Source: CAVQBP01 sp963710745 (GTDB taxonomy: Bacteria; Bacteroidota; Ignavibacteria; Ignavibacteriales; Ignavibacteriaceae). Taken from it: 64,000 nt of DNA. The position numbers were made by a program, and so were the translations under genes. Of the stretch, positions 28,326 through 37,656 are shown piece by piece. The notes under the pieces were generated by a model. That model did no database searches. It saw only the letters and a program-made list of their open reading frames with translations, and was not told the origin of the DNA. The DNA lies in contig CAVQBP010000015.1 of assembly GCA_963710745.1 (NCBI GenBank), positions 1 through 64,000 of the forward strand. The letters run 5' to 3'. Numbering within the stretch: position 1 is the stretch's first letter; each line of letters opens with the position of its first letter.

Positions 28326-29342
28326 ATGAAAATATCTTACAAATATTATATTGCAGTAACCATTGCAGTAATGATTTCCTCTTTTTCCTATGCTCAGACA
28401 CTGAAAACAGGGACAACTGCGGCGCAGGTTCTTAAATTTAATGTGGGGCCCAGGGCTATCGGTATGGGTGGTGCATATACTGCAATATCCGATGAAATCA
28501 CCGCAATGTACTGGAATCCGGGAGGTACGGCTAACATTCAGTCAAATGAAGCATTTTTTGATCATACAATCCTTTATGCCGATATAAGGCATGATTATGC
28601 TGCCATAGCCAGTAATCTTTCCGGTTTCGGGACTGTTGGCGCTTTTGTTTCAGTTCTTTCTATGGATGAAATGGCTGTCAGAACAGAAGAAGAGCCTACC
28701 GGGACAGGTGAGTATTTTGATGCCGGCGCAATTGTTATCGGATTAAATTATGCGCGTTTTCTCACAGATAATTTTTCTATCGGGTTTAATATTAAATACA
28801 TAAACGAATCAATATGGCATATGACTTCAACCGGTTTCGGAGTTGATGTCGGAACTTTATATAAAATACCGGTTTTAAATGAATTAAGAATTGCTGCAAG
28901 TGTTTCTAACTTTGGTACAAAAATGCAGCTGGCAGGAAGGGATATAATTAAATTACTTCCTTCCGGGGCCGGAGACCAGAATTTGATTAATACAAACCTG
29001 GAACTTGGCAAATATGATCTTCCCCTACTTTTCCGGTTCGGTGTTTCCAGCGATATTGTTAAGAGCCAGTCTTCAAGAATTACTGCTGCTGTTGATGCAA
29101 TTCATCCGAATGATCATACTGAATATATAAACACAGGAATGGAATACTCCTGGAATGAAATAGTATTTATGCGGATCGGTTACAATTCCTTGTTTGAAAA
29201 GGATTCTGAAAAAGGACTAACCTTTGGATTTGGTATAAACTACAAAATTGCCGATCTTGTAAAGGTAGGATTGGACTATGCCTACCAGGATTTCGGAAGA
29301 TTGTCAAATGTTCAGTATTTCTCTTTTATGATTGCTTTCTGA
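28326..29342 (+). CDS. PorV/PorQ-family outer-membrane protein (module A, gene 4)
   Basis: A 338-residue predicted beta-barrel with signal peptide (1-23, YAQ). The N-terminal block TTAAQVLKFNVGPRAIGMGGAY is diagnostic of the PorV/PorQ family, as are the DEITAMYWNPGG turn and the TSTGFGVDVGTLYK and ASVSNFGTKMQL strands; it ends with an aromatic (MIAF). PorV is the T9SS protein that shuttles cargo to the surface-attachment complex. Clustering with T9SS-tailed cargo supports a cargo-specific PorV-like escort. Located 41 bp after the large partner protein. Paralogue at 46852-47886. Confidence 0.87.
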   Translation: MKISYKYYIAVTIAVMISSFSYAQTLKTGTTAAQVLKFNVGPRAIGMGGAYTAISDEITAMYWNPGGTANIQSNEAFFDHTILYADIRHDYAAIASNLSGFGTVGAFVSVLSMDEMAVRTEEEPTGTGEYFDAGAIVIGLNYARFLTDNFSIGFNIKYINESIWHMTSTGFGVDVGTLYKIPVLNELRIAASVSNFGTKMQLAGRDIIKLLPSGAGDQNLINTNLELGKYDLPLLFRFGVSSDIVKSQSSRITAAVDAIHPNDHTEYINTGMEYSWNEIVFMRIGYNSLFEKDSEKGLTFGFGINYKIADLVKVGLDYAYQDFGRLSNVQYFSFMIAF

Positions 29343-29406
29343 TTCCTGTACTTTAGAAGATTTTAATTTATAATTGGCTTTGGTGTAAATAAGATAATAT
29401 TAATAT

Positions 29407-30777
29407 ATGATTTTAAGATTTCTGCTTATTTTTTTAGCAAGTACAGGAATAATATTTTGTCAATCGTATCCCGACCAGTTTATATCATATAAAAATGATT
29501 CTCTTATCCATAGAATAAGCAGTCTCAATGGTGCGGAAATCAGTAATGACGGGAAGAGCATTATCCTTTCTGATGGAGTAGAAAGTGGAGATGTGACCTT
29601 TAATCCTGATTCCTCTGAATATCCATTCAATCGTGTCTTACCATCGTGGAATGGTTCTGTTCCCAATAATTACAGCAGCTTTAAAGTAACCATCAGGTTT
29701 TTTGAATCTTCCGGAACCTGGTCGCCCTGGCTGACAGTCGGTTTCTGGAAAGCAAACATATGGTCAACTTACGGTACAACCAGCTACAGCGGAGGCAAAA
29801 TAATTATCGATAATGCCGTTCTAAATTCATATCATAATAAATGGCAGTTCAAAGTTATTATGAAAAGGACAAGCGGCAGCCAGCCTTCGCCGGAGCTGCA
29901 TAAACTAAGCTGTTTTGTAAGTGATCAAAGAGTTACAGATAATGTAAATATAACATCTTTGGTTAATGATAAACCTCCAAAGATTTTTATTCCTACAGAA
30001 TTTTTTTACCAATACTCACTTGATTCCGGTATTGGAGGTGATATTTGCTCACCAACATCGGTCTCTATGGTACTCCGAAGTTATAACATAGAAGTTGATC
30101 CTCTGCAGTTTGCTAAAGATACAAAATGTCCTTACTGGGATATTTTTGGAATATGGCCGCGTGTCGTGCAGAATGCCGCTGAGTACGGACTTGATGGTGC
30201 AGTTACCCGTTACCGGACCTGGAGCCAGGCTTATGAAACTCTTGCTGCGGGCGGAAGAGTTGTAATGTCGGTCGGTTCGCCTTTGTATCCCAACGGGCAC
30301 CTGATGATGCTGGCCGGTTTTGACGCATCCGGAAATCCGCTTATGCATGACCCTGCAAGATCAAACGGCTACAGTTATAAATTCAGTAAAACATCTCTTT
30401 CCGAATCATGGTTTAATAAAGGCGGAATTGCTTATACCTTTTTCCCGGAAGATACTGCTGCTGTAACCTCAATTGAAGAAGCTGCCTCTGCTGTTCCTGA
30501 GAAAAATTATCTTTATAATAATTATCCGAATCCTTTCAATCCTACTACAAAAATCGGGTATGAAATTGCAGGAAATGGATTTGTTACATTAAAGGTTTAT
30601 AATATTCTCGGAAAGGAAGTTGCAACCCTTGTTAATAAAGAACAGCCTGCGGGTAAATATGAAGTTTCGTTTAATGCTTCAGGACTGCCGACAGGTGTAT
30701 ATATTTACAGTATATTTTTACAGGTACAGGGTTCAAAGATTAACAGAATAAACAAGAAGATGCTGTATCTGAAGTGA
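29407..30777 (+). CDS. C39-like cysteine peptidase with T9SS sorting domain (module A, gene 5)
   Basis: A 456-residue exported protein (signal peptide 1-19). An N-terminal beta domain (about 25-175) precedes a peptidase_C39_2-like papain-fold domain: C214 in GDICSPTSVSMVLRSY, H298 in NGHLMMLAGFD and D315 in MHDPARSN form the expected triad. The C-terminal sorting domain starts at NNYPNPFNPTT (about 373) and ends KKMLYLK. So it is a surface-displayed or secreted cysteine peptidase, possibly acting on peptide cross-links or on proteins. It follows the PorV gene by 64 bp and completes module A; module B has a GH9 enzyme in this slot. Confidence 0.88.
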   Translation: MILRFLLIFLASTGIIFCQSYPDQFISYKNDSLIHRISSLNGAEISNDGKSIILSDGVESGDVTFNPDSSEYPFNRVLPSWNGSVPNNYSSFKVTIRFFESSGTWSPWLTVGFWKANIWSTYGTTSYSGGKIIIDNAVLNSYHNKWQFKVIMKRTSGSQPSPELHKLSCFVSDQRVTDNVNITSLVNDKPPKIFIPTEFFYQYSLDSGIGGDICSPTSVSMVLRSYNIEVDPLQFAKDTKCPYWDIFGIWPRVVQNAAEYGLDGAVTRYRTWSQAYETLAAGGRVVMSVGSPLYPNGHLMMLAGFDASGNPLMHDPARSNGYSYKFSKTSLSESWFNKGGIAYTFFPEDTAAVTSIEEAASAVPEKNYLYNNYPNPFNPTTKIGYEIAGNGFVTLKVYNILGKEVATLVNKEQPAGKYEVSFNASGLPTGVYIYSIFLQVQGSKINRINKKMLYLK

Positions 30778-30830
30778 TAAACGGAAATTTTTAATTACTT
30801 ACCGATGTTATTTTAAATCCATTCGCTTCA

Positions 30831-30865
30831 AACCTTGAGGGTCTTAGGAAGTGACCTTGAAGGTT
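30831..30865. terminator. Candidate bidirectional terminator
   Basis: Imperfect hairpin AACCTTGAGGGTC (30831-30843) with GACCTTGAAGGTT (30853-30865), about 11 of 13 positions pairable, between convergent genes ending at 30777 and 30882. Confidence 0.5.
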
Positions 30866-30881
30866 AATTGCAAGATTTGAA

Positions 30882-32705
30882 TTACTTATATAAGAAATAC
30901 TTCTTTGAAAATTCTCTGAATTCTGAGGCTTCTTTCTCAAAGAACGGTTTTAAGTTTTTAGCTTCAAAGTTTTCATTAATCATTTTCCTAACTTTGCCTG
31001 TTCCAAGGACATTATCGAACATTCTGAACCGGCTTTTATTTTCATCTTTAAAAAGAGACGAATCAGGATACAATTCTTTTAAAGCCTGGATTATATAGAA
31101 TTGTATCTGCATCAGCTTAACATTCTTATAATCGGTGATGTGAGTTTCTACTCCGTGAAGATTTTCACCTTTCCCGAATCCATAAAAAGGCTTAAAAGAA
31201 ATCGGCCTGAAGATAACTCCTTCCAATCCATAACTATTCATTTTATCAGCCAGTTTCCTTGAATCAATCCAGTCAGCGGCAAATGTCCGGAAGGGAAGCG
31301 TATATCCTACACCGATAGAAATTGAATTCAGTTCTCCGACAATACCTGAAGAGACATAATAAAAAGGCGTATTCTTATCCGGTATATGAGGAGAAGTCGG
31401 TACCCATGGCAATCCTGTATCTTCAAAAGTCATTCCCCTGTTCCACCCTTCCATTTTAACAACAGTTAATTTACATTTTATCCCTCCCCGCAGCATTCCT
31501 TCGTCATTAATCAGGGTTGCAAGTTCACCGCATGTTAAGCCGTACACATAAGGTATTTTAAACATACTAACAAAAGTAAAATAACCGTCTTCTACAAGTC
31601 CGCCTTCAACCCTGCAGCCTCCCAAGGGATCGGGTCTGTCAAGTATGACAACTTCAATATTATTTTCGGCGGCGGCTTCCATAATTAATCCCATTGTACT
31701 TATATATGTATAAGATCTGCACCCGATATCCTGTATATCATAAACCAGCACATCAATATTTTTCAGCATAGTTGAATCAGGTTTGCGGGTTTTACCATAC
31801 AAGGAATAAACCGGGAGTTTTGTATATTCGTCGGTATATGATTCAACATAATCTCCTGCAGCAAAATTTCCACGGACACCATGTTCCGGTCCAAAAAGTG
31901 CAACAAGATTAACGTTCGGAGATTCATTTAAAATATCAATCGTTGATTTCAGTCTGCTATCAACACCGGTAGGATTCGTAACAAGTCCGACCCGCTTACC
32001 CTTGAGGATATCAAAATTTCTATCTCTTAAGACTTCTATACCGGTCTTAACAACCGGACCTTTTCTGAAGAGTTCATCATAATTAATTTTCAATCCGTCA
32101 AGTTTCTCAGCTACAAGCTTTTGAACCGTATTATCTCTGATAAATCTGTAGAAATCTTCCCCCGGGCATAAAGTTAAAGCATAATCTTTATGTCCTTTGA
32201 TACTGTCTAATGAAACATGATATTTTTTAACCAGGAAACCGGTTAAGTCAACAACTGATTTCAATTCCTCTTTATTAAATTTTTGAATTTCGTAATTACC
32301 CAGTACACAAATAAGTGCGTGGCCGCGTACATCATAATCGGTATTCGTATCACCCGGATATTTTAAAGGTCGGGCTTCGTAAATATTCCCATCAGGATCA
32401 ATGATATAATGATACGGAATATCCATCCATCCTTTTTCTTTCCTGCTCCACGACTGCAGGTTTTTCAGGTAATCAGCAACATTTTTACCTTCCGGAAAAT
32501 ATTCACCGCTATGATGCAGGGTAATTTTTGTAATGGTTTGTTCAGGCAAAGTTTTTTCTGCCGGCTTCCAGCCCCACTCCTGCCGCGTAATAACTTTTAA
32601 ATCTGCCGGATAATTAATATCCGTTGTATCCGTTTCGTATTTACCCGCTGAACAGCCGTATATTATCATAAAAATCAGTACAGCAGCATGTTTAAGATAT
32701 TTCAA
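30882..32705 (-). CDS. Bifunctional lipoprotein: PGRP-type N-acetylmuramoyl-L-alanine amidase fused to NamZ (DUF1343)
   Basis: A 607-residue lipoprotein; the leader ends MIIYGCSA with C18. Residues about 36-195 are an amidase_2/PGRP domain with zinc ligands H64 or H65 (ITLHHSGEYF), H172 (GHKDY) and C180 (LTLCPGEDF) and the PYHYIIDPDG substrate-cleft block. Residues about 220-607 are a full NamZ/DUF1343 domain (RVGLVTNPTGVDS, VALFGPEHGVRG, VYDIQDIGCRSYTYIS, ILDRPDPLGG). The two activities, release of stem peptide and release of MurNAc, would act in sequence on one strand end. Start is TTG at 32705, giving the same MKYLK leader as the L,D-transpeptidase. Divergent from the AmiE-like gene at 32866. 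Both catalytic domains look intact. Confidence 0.9.
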   Translation of the reverse strand: MKYLKHAAVLIFMIIYGCSAGKYETDTTDINYPADLKVITRQEWGWKPAEKTLPEQTITKITLHHSGEYFPEGKNVADYLKNLQSWSRKEKGWMDIPYHYIIDPDGNIYEARPLKYPGDTNTDYDVRGHALICVLGNYEIQKFNKEELKSVVDLTGFLVKKYHVSLDSIKGHKDYALTLCPGEDFYRFIRDNTVQKLVAEKLDGLKINYDELFRKGPVVKTGIEVLRDRNFDILKGKRVGLVTNPTGVDSRLKSTIDILNESPNVNLVALFGPEHGVRGNFAAGDYVESYTDEYTKLPVYSLYGKTRKPDSTMLKNIDVLVYDIQDIGCRSYTYISTMGLIMEAAAENNIEVVILDRPDPLGGCRVEGGLVEDGYFTFVSMFKIPYVYGLTCGELATLINDEGMLRGGIKCKLTVVKMEGWNRGMTFEDTGLPWVPTSPHIPDKNTPFYYVSSGIVGELNSISIGVGYTLPFRTFAADWIDSRKLADKMNSYGLEGVIFRPISFKPFYGFGKGENLHGVETHITDYKNVKLMQIQFYIIQALKELYPDSSLFKDENKSRFRMFDNVLGTGKVRKMINENFEAKNLKPFFEKEASEFREFSKKYFLYK

Positions 32706-32865
32706 TTTTAAAATCCTGATTATTGATGTTTTATCTGTAAATGATAAGAAAAAGAGATTATTTTAAAATTGAATATAATGATTAAAAATTTTATAATTTC
32801 TGAGAGTTTTTAATACTGTTTATTTTTAATAACTTTGAAACTAATATAGCCGGGGTATATAAGAA

Positions 32866-34083
32866 ATGAAAATTAAAAACCAATCAAAGATTTCTATTTT
32901 AACTCTGCTGATTTTATTCGTTGCTTTTCAGATACTTCCCGGCTGTTCGCAGCAGCAGCAATCTGTAAAAAATGATTCAGGATCTTCATCTCTATCATCC
33001 TTTAAAGATGAAAAAAGATTTTATACACTTGACAGTATAATTAATAAATCAATTGAAGACTCTGCATTTCCGGGAGCAGTAATACTGGTACAGAAGGATG
33101 GTAAAATTATTTATAATAAAGCTTACGGTTATTACACATATGATACGGCATCCGGCAGAGTTTCGGTTAACACGATGTACGATCTTGCTTCTGTAACCAA
33201 GGTGATAGCAACAACTTCAGCCGCAATGATTTGTTATGACAGAGGATTGTTTAAACTTGATGACAGAGTCTCAAAGTTCCTTCCGCAATTCGGAGTTAAA
33301 GGGAAAGAAAAAGTATCAATCAGAAATCTTCTGGTTCACGACAGCGGATTAAGACCCGATATACCTTCATACAAAGCATTTGATTCTGTAAAGAATAAAG
33401 AACAGGGAGTGATGAATGAAATTTTTAACGATACACTTATTTATCCCACCGGGACTGAAATGGTTTATTCTGATTTGAATTTCATTCTACTGGGAAAAAT
33501 TATTGAAAAAGTAACAGGAACTTCACTGGATAAATTTTGTAATGAAAATATTTTTGAGCCGCTGGATATGAACAGCACAATGTTTGATCCTCCAAAGTCA
33601 CTTATAGGCAGGATTGCACCTACGGAAAATGACAATTACTGGAGACACCGGCAGATAAGAGGTACAGTGCATGATGAAACTTCACAGCTTTTAAACGGAG
33701 TTGCCGGGCATGCCGGTTTATTTTCAACAGCCGGTGATATAGCAAAACTTCTCCAAATGCTGCTGCAGAAGGGTATTTACAAAGGGAAACGATATATTAA
33801 ATCCTCAACGGTTGAGATGTTTGTGAAAAAGCAGTCTGATTTAAGTTCAAGGGCGCTGGGATGGGATACCAAATCTCCCGAACATTCTACTGCCGGTAAT
33901 TTTTTTAGCAGTATTTCATACGGACATTTAGGATTTACAGGTACGTCCGTCTGGACAGATCCAACCAGGAAACTGTTTGTAGTTTTATTATCTAACAGAG
34001 TATATCCGACAAGGAATAATGAAAAAATCAGGAAAGTAAGACCTGAAGTTCATGATGCAGTTATAAATGCTATAGAAGATTAA
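32866..34083 (+). CDS. Beta-lactamase-fold serine hydrolase, AmiE-like, lipoprotein (paralogue)
   Basis: A 405-residue close paralogue of the protein at 9123-10385; long central stretches are nearly identical (for example LLVHDSGLRPDIPSY and IYPTGT.MVYSDLNFILLG). Motifs: S109-V-T-K112, Y201-S-D203, H282-A-G. Unlike its paralogue, it has a clear lipobox (ILPGC, C27), so it is membrane-anchored. Divergently transcribed from the amidase-NamZ fusion with a 160-bp shared promoter region, the same pairing of AmiE-type hydrolase and NamZ as in Bacillus subtilis. Expected to strip peptides from MurNAc or act as a murein esterase/peptidase. Confidence 0.86.
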   Translation: MKIKNQSKISILTLLILFVAFQILPGCSQQQQSVKNDSGSSSLSSFKDEKRFYTLDSIINKSIEDSAFPGAVILVQKDGKIIYNKAYGYYTYDTASGRVSVNTMYDLASVTKVIATTSAAMICYDRGLFKLDDRVSKFLPQFGVKGKEKVSIRNLLVHDSGLRPDIPSYKAFDSVKNKEQGVMNEIFNDTLIYPTGTEMVYSDLNFILLGKIIEKVTGTSLDKFCNENIFEPLDMNSTMFDPPKSLIGRIAPTENDNYWRHRQIRGTVHDETSQLLNGVAGHAGLFSTAGDIAKLLQMLLQKGIYKGKRYIKSSTVEMFVKKQSDLSSRALGWDTKSPEHSTAGNFFSSISYGHLGFTGTSVWTDPTRKLFVVLLSNRVYPTRNNEKIRKVRPEVHDAVINAIED

Positions 34084-34117
34084 GAAAATCAGGATATATG
34101 ATAATTTTTTCCCGTAT

Positions 34118-36622
34118 CTATTTCAACAAAATCATTTTCCTGCTGATTGAAAAATTATTTACCGATAAAGTATATATATAGACTCCGCTGGAAATGTCGT
34201 AACCGTTTCTGTTATCAGACGAAAAAGTAATTGTGTAATAACCGGGATTCATCTCTTCATTAATCAGGGTTGAAACTTTCTGACCGAGCAGATTATAAAC
34301 ATCAAGCTTAACAAATCCCGCTTTAGGAATCCCCACTTTTATTTTTGTAGACGGGTTAAACGGATTTGGATAATTCTGTTCCAATATATAGTCTGAAGGA
34401 AGTTTGGAATTATCATTATTATCAACCCCCACAGTTGTTTTATTTACAATTCTTAAATCATCAAAATATACCTGGCCGGCAGATTTATTTCCAGGATTAA
34501 ATGTTAACTGAAAGCTGTCAAATTTCAATGGATTGTCGAGAATACCATCTCCGAACCAGGAGCCTGTACCATCATTAGTCATATCCCAGTTAACCAGTTT
34601 CCAGCCCAGCCAATTAATTGTATACCATGGACTTACTTCCACAGCATCTGTATTATCTCTTACAGCAAACCTGAAATTATTTCCGCTGCCATCCCCGAAT
34701 AAATAAACCTGTAAGATATTACTGCTTGTGAAAGCTGGTGCTGACGGAGAATAATATTCCCTGATTAGCCAGTCAGTTGAAGTTGTGTCCCACTCATAAT
34801 TAAGTTTCATCGACTTGAATCCGCTGAAAATAGGATTGAAATAAGTTGATTCACTTGAAACGTCAGTTTGTTCGGAGATAATTCCCTTAGTACTTCCGCT
34901 CTGCTGCGGAACCCACCAGTTATCTAAACCGCTTTCAAAATCATCTATATTATCAACTCCTGTATATTTTATATTTCCTGTTTTAAAATTAAATGTATAT
35001 TGATCTGCTGCTGTATTTCCGTAATTATCTTCATATCCGCCGTCGAGAATTAAAGTATAGCTTTCATTCTCTTCAAGCGGCGGCGACGGAAACAAATTAA
35101 TTATACTTTTCCTGTCAAAAATATAATGTTTATAAAATCCGGTTACGTATGACTGGTCCGAATCTTTTATTATTTTAACTTTACCCGACAATGATGAATT
35201 GTTAACCTCTTCATTAAAACTTAAACTGATAACCGGCCGAAGCTCTACTCCTGTCTGATCCTTTGCAGGATAATTATCAGTTATCACAGGCGGCAGATAA
35301 TCAGGTACGCTGGTTCTGAAATTTAAAATAAAATCATCACCTCCCGAACCGTTTCCGTCTCCGTCAAAATGATGCCCGTATTTATCTGTTGCATTTCCTG
35401 ATATTGTAATCTGATAGCTGGTGTTAAAACTGAAGTTTGAGGTTCTTATTGCCAGTCTTCTATCTCCGTCGGACCAGATGAAAACAGCAGAATCATTCGG
35501 TGATATAACAAGGGTGGATTCGACCGAAACTTTGTTCATAGGCCTGCTGAAAATAAATCCAACATTATCTACACCGGGATAAAGGCTATCATTTTGAACA
35601 GGGTAAACATATGTAACATATGGGGGAGTCTTTGAAACCATCCTGATATCTTTAAAAGTAAAAAAAGTATCTTCTACTGCAGCATCACTTGTATAAGGAT
35701 CGTATCCTTCTGCGGAAACAGTAACAGGGAAAGTTCCCGGGGGAAGGTTCTCAAAAAAATAAAAGCCATTATGCAGTTCATCCGGAGAACTTGAATACAA
35801 GTGAAATAATGATTCATAAGTATCTGTCGTATCCTTTTGCCCGTTCATTGAAACAACAGCACCGTTTATCGGCTGACCAGATTCAGCATCTGAAATAATC
35901 CCGGTTGTAATTCCGGCAAATGGTCTGGCAATATCAAAGAATTTCAGAAACGACCAGAAAAAAGTATATGCTTCAAGTCTTTTCCATTTTACATTCATAT
36001 TCCGCTGGTTTTGAGTAGGATTAGTATGAAAGCCCGCTTCGCTAAGTTCGGACGGCATATTTGATTCCCTGTTGACATGGAGATAGGGAACAAACCTGGA
36101 AGTATTATCAGGAAATCCTTCGTAGAATGTTCGATCAGCATAATTTCCGCGTGTTGAAGTTCTCATACCCCGTGTTAATAAATCAACGATAATGTCGCTC
36201 ATTTCTTTCCCCCCGTTAGGGATTTTTTCTATTGTCTGTCCGTTTTCTCTCCATCCGCCGTACATTAAAAGTGTACTGTTTGAAGAAGGAGACCCGGCAT
36301 CGCTATGAATTGAATGATACCATGCTGCCCCGACGGTATTTGCATAATCAGTTCTTTGGGTCAAAGATACTACTTCCTGATCATCAGTCCGGCTCATATA
36401 AACAGTATCAATATCAGTTTTTGACAGGAGAAGATCTCTTAAATTTAGAGCAACGCCTAAATTCTTTTCAGCTTCGGAATAACCGTAAATACCAACGTTT
36501 TCATGCTGGCTATGCCCGGGATCCAGAAATATATTCCAGCCTGATAACCCGGTTACCTGAGCTTCAGAACTGGAAGTTAAAACAATCAGTACTGTAAAAA
36601 ATAGAATGTATAAAATTTTCAT
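34118..36622 (-). CDS. T9SS-secreted N-acetylmuramoyl-L-alanine amidase (Amidase_3) with Ig-like domains
   Basis: An 834-residue secreted multidomain enzyme. Signal peptide 1-22; amidase_3 domain about 28-235 with zinc ligands H37 (LDPGHSQH), E52 (SEAEKN) and H106 (HSIHSDAG) and catalytic E195 (LSEAGFHTNP); a carboxypeptidase-regulatory-like domain (about 238-330, GIISDAESGQPINGAVV); two Big_5-type Ig-like domains (about 335-435 and 440-550); a beta-sandwich that resembles a carbohydrate-binding module (about 555-730); and a T9SS sorting domain (NYPNPFNPSTK ... RKMILLK). It would cut the MurNAc-L-Ala bond in extracellular peptidoglycan, implying attack on foreign murein rather than recycling of the cell's own wall. 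Confidence 0.88.
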   Translation of the reverse strand: MKILYILFFTVLIVLTSSSEAQVTGLSGWNIFLDPGHSQHENVGIYGYSEAEKNLGVALNLRDLLLSKTDIDTVYMSRTDDQEVVSLTQRTDYANTVGAAWYHSIHSDAGSPSSNSTLLMYGGWRENGQTIEKIPNGGKEMSDIIVDLLTRGMRTSTRGNYADRTFYEGFPDNTSRFVPYLHVNRESNMPSELSEAGFHTNPTQNQRNMNVKWKRLEAYTFFWSFLKFFDIARPFAGITTGIISDAESGQPINGAVVSMNGQKDTTDTYESLFHLYSSSPDELHNGFYFFENLPPGTFPVTVSAEGYDPYTSDAAVEDTFFTFKDIRMVSKTPPYVTYVYPVQNDSLYPGVDNVGFIFSRPMNKVSVESTLVISPNDSAVFIWSDGDRRLAIRTSNFSFNTSYQITISGNATDKYGHHFDGDGNGSGGDDFILNFRTSVPDYLPPVITDNYPAKDQTGVELRPVISLSFNEEVNNSSLSGKVKIIKDSDQSYVTGFYKHYIFDRKSIINLFPSPPLEENESYTLILDGGYEDNYGNTAADQYTFNFKTGNIKYTGVDNIDDFESGLDNWWVPQQSGSTKGIISEQTDVSSESTYFNPIFSGFKSMKLNYEWDTTSTDWLIREYYSPSAPAFTSSNILQVYLFGDGSGNNFRFAVRDNTDAVEVSPWYTINWLGWKLVNWDMTNDGTGSWFGDGILDNPLKFDSFQLTFNPGNKSAGQVYFDDLRIVNKTTVGVDNNDNSKLPSDYILEQNYPNPFNPSTKIKVGIPKAGFVKLDVYNLLGQKVSTLINEEMNPGYYTITFSSDNRNGYDISSGVYIYTLSVNNFSISRKMILLK

Positions 36623-36705
36623 TAATTACTTTCTGCAAATAGTTAACGTACCGGTTTCAATGATTTATTAATAATAATTTTACAGCCGTTCGGTATAATC
36701 ACTAA

Positions 36706-37656
36706 TCACGGAACATCCATAATATATATGGCGCCTTCATCCTGAACATCAAAGGCAATTTTCCCCCCGTCCGGCGACCAGTCAGGGTTCATTTCAATTT
36801 GATCCGTTGTATTTGTAATGTTTGTCTTTTCTGTTCCGTCAATTTTTATTGTGTAGATATCGGAAGACACAATTTCGTATCCGTCGTCTTTTGTAATCAT
36901 ATAAACGATGTGCTGGTTATCGGGAGCCCACTTCGGCCTGTATCCTTTTCCAAGATCAGTTAATCCGGTTCCGTCAGCATTCATTACGTACATATCACCG
37001 CCGTAAATCTCAAAAGCTGCGCGGGTGCCGTCCGGAGAAGCACATAGGTTCAATACACGTTTCCCTTTTACCGGTTCAAAGGTTTTTAACTGATGGGCAG
37101 TTAAATCTTCAACCGCAATTTTATCGTTTCTTAAATAAATGATTTTCGATGAAACGGCCGATTTTTTACCCGGTTTTGTCTCAACTCCCGAATCAAATAT
37201 TTCCAGGTTATTTCTTCCGAACATATAAACTTTATCATTACCGGGAGTAAACGAAGGCAGACCCGGCATAATTGTCCGGTAGCCTGTTAATAAAGAAGAT
37301 TCTCCTGATTTAATATTGAATAATTTAACTGCATTGTATCGTCTCATGCCTTCATATTTTGCAACCCTCGCAAGGATTGACTGGCTGTCATCAGACCATT
37401 TAAATAAAAATCCGGCTGCAGCTTCTCCTGTAATTTTTTTTACATTTCTGTTCTGAATACCTACTATCCAAATACCTTTATACTTTGCACTTGTGAATGC
37501 AATCATCGAACCATCAGGAGACCATACCGGGGCCATAAAACTTTCTTCTGTGTTTTCAACCAGTTTTTCATATTTTGATTGAGGACTTGCCGATGCAAAA
37601 AAAAGAATTGCAAGCATAGTAATATGAATTAAATTAAAAGGAATTGTTTTTTTCAT
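36706..37656 (-). CDS. TolB-like PD40 beta-propeller protein, exported
   Basis: A 316-residue exported protein (signal peptide 1-25) made almost entirely of PD40/WD40-like propeller repeats: WSPDGSMIAFTS, WSDDSQSILARV, FTPGNDKVYMFG, ASPDGTRAAFEI, WAPDNQHIVYMI, WSPDGGKIAFDV. The blades resemble the propeller of TolB and of prolyl-oligopeptidase relatives, with no catalytic domain attached. A binding scaffold in the periplasm is likely; the partner is unknown. It starts upstream of the T9SS amidase gene on the same strand (83-bp gap), so the two may be co-transcribed. Confidence 0.85.
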   Translation of the reverse strand: MKKTIPFNLIHITMLAILFFASASPQSKYEKLVENTEESFMAPVWSPDGSMIAFTSAKYKGIWIVGIQNRNVKKITGEAAAGFLFKWSDDSQSILARVAKYEGMRRYNAVKLFNIKSGESSLLTGYRTIMPGLPSFTPGNDKVYMFGRNNLEIFDSGVETKPGKKSAVSSKIIYLRNDKIAVEDLTAHQLKTFEPVKGKRVLNLCASPDGTRAAFEIYGGDMYVMNADGTGLTDLGKGYRPKWAPDNQHIVYMITKDDGYEIVSSDIYTIKIDGTEKTNITNTTDQIEMNPDWSPDGGKIAFDVQDEGAIYIMDVP

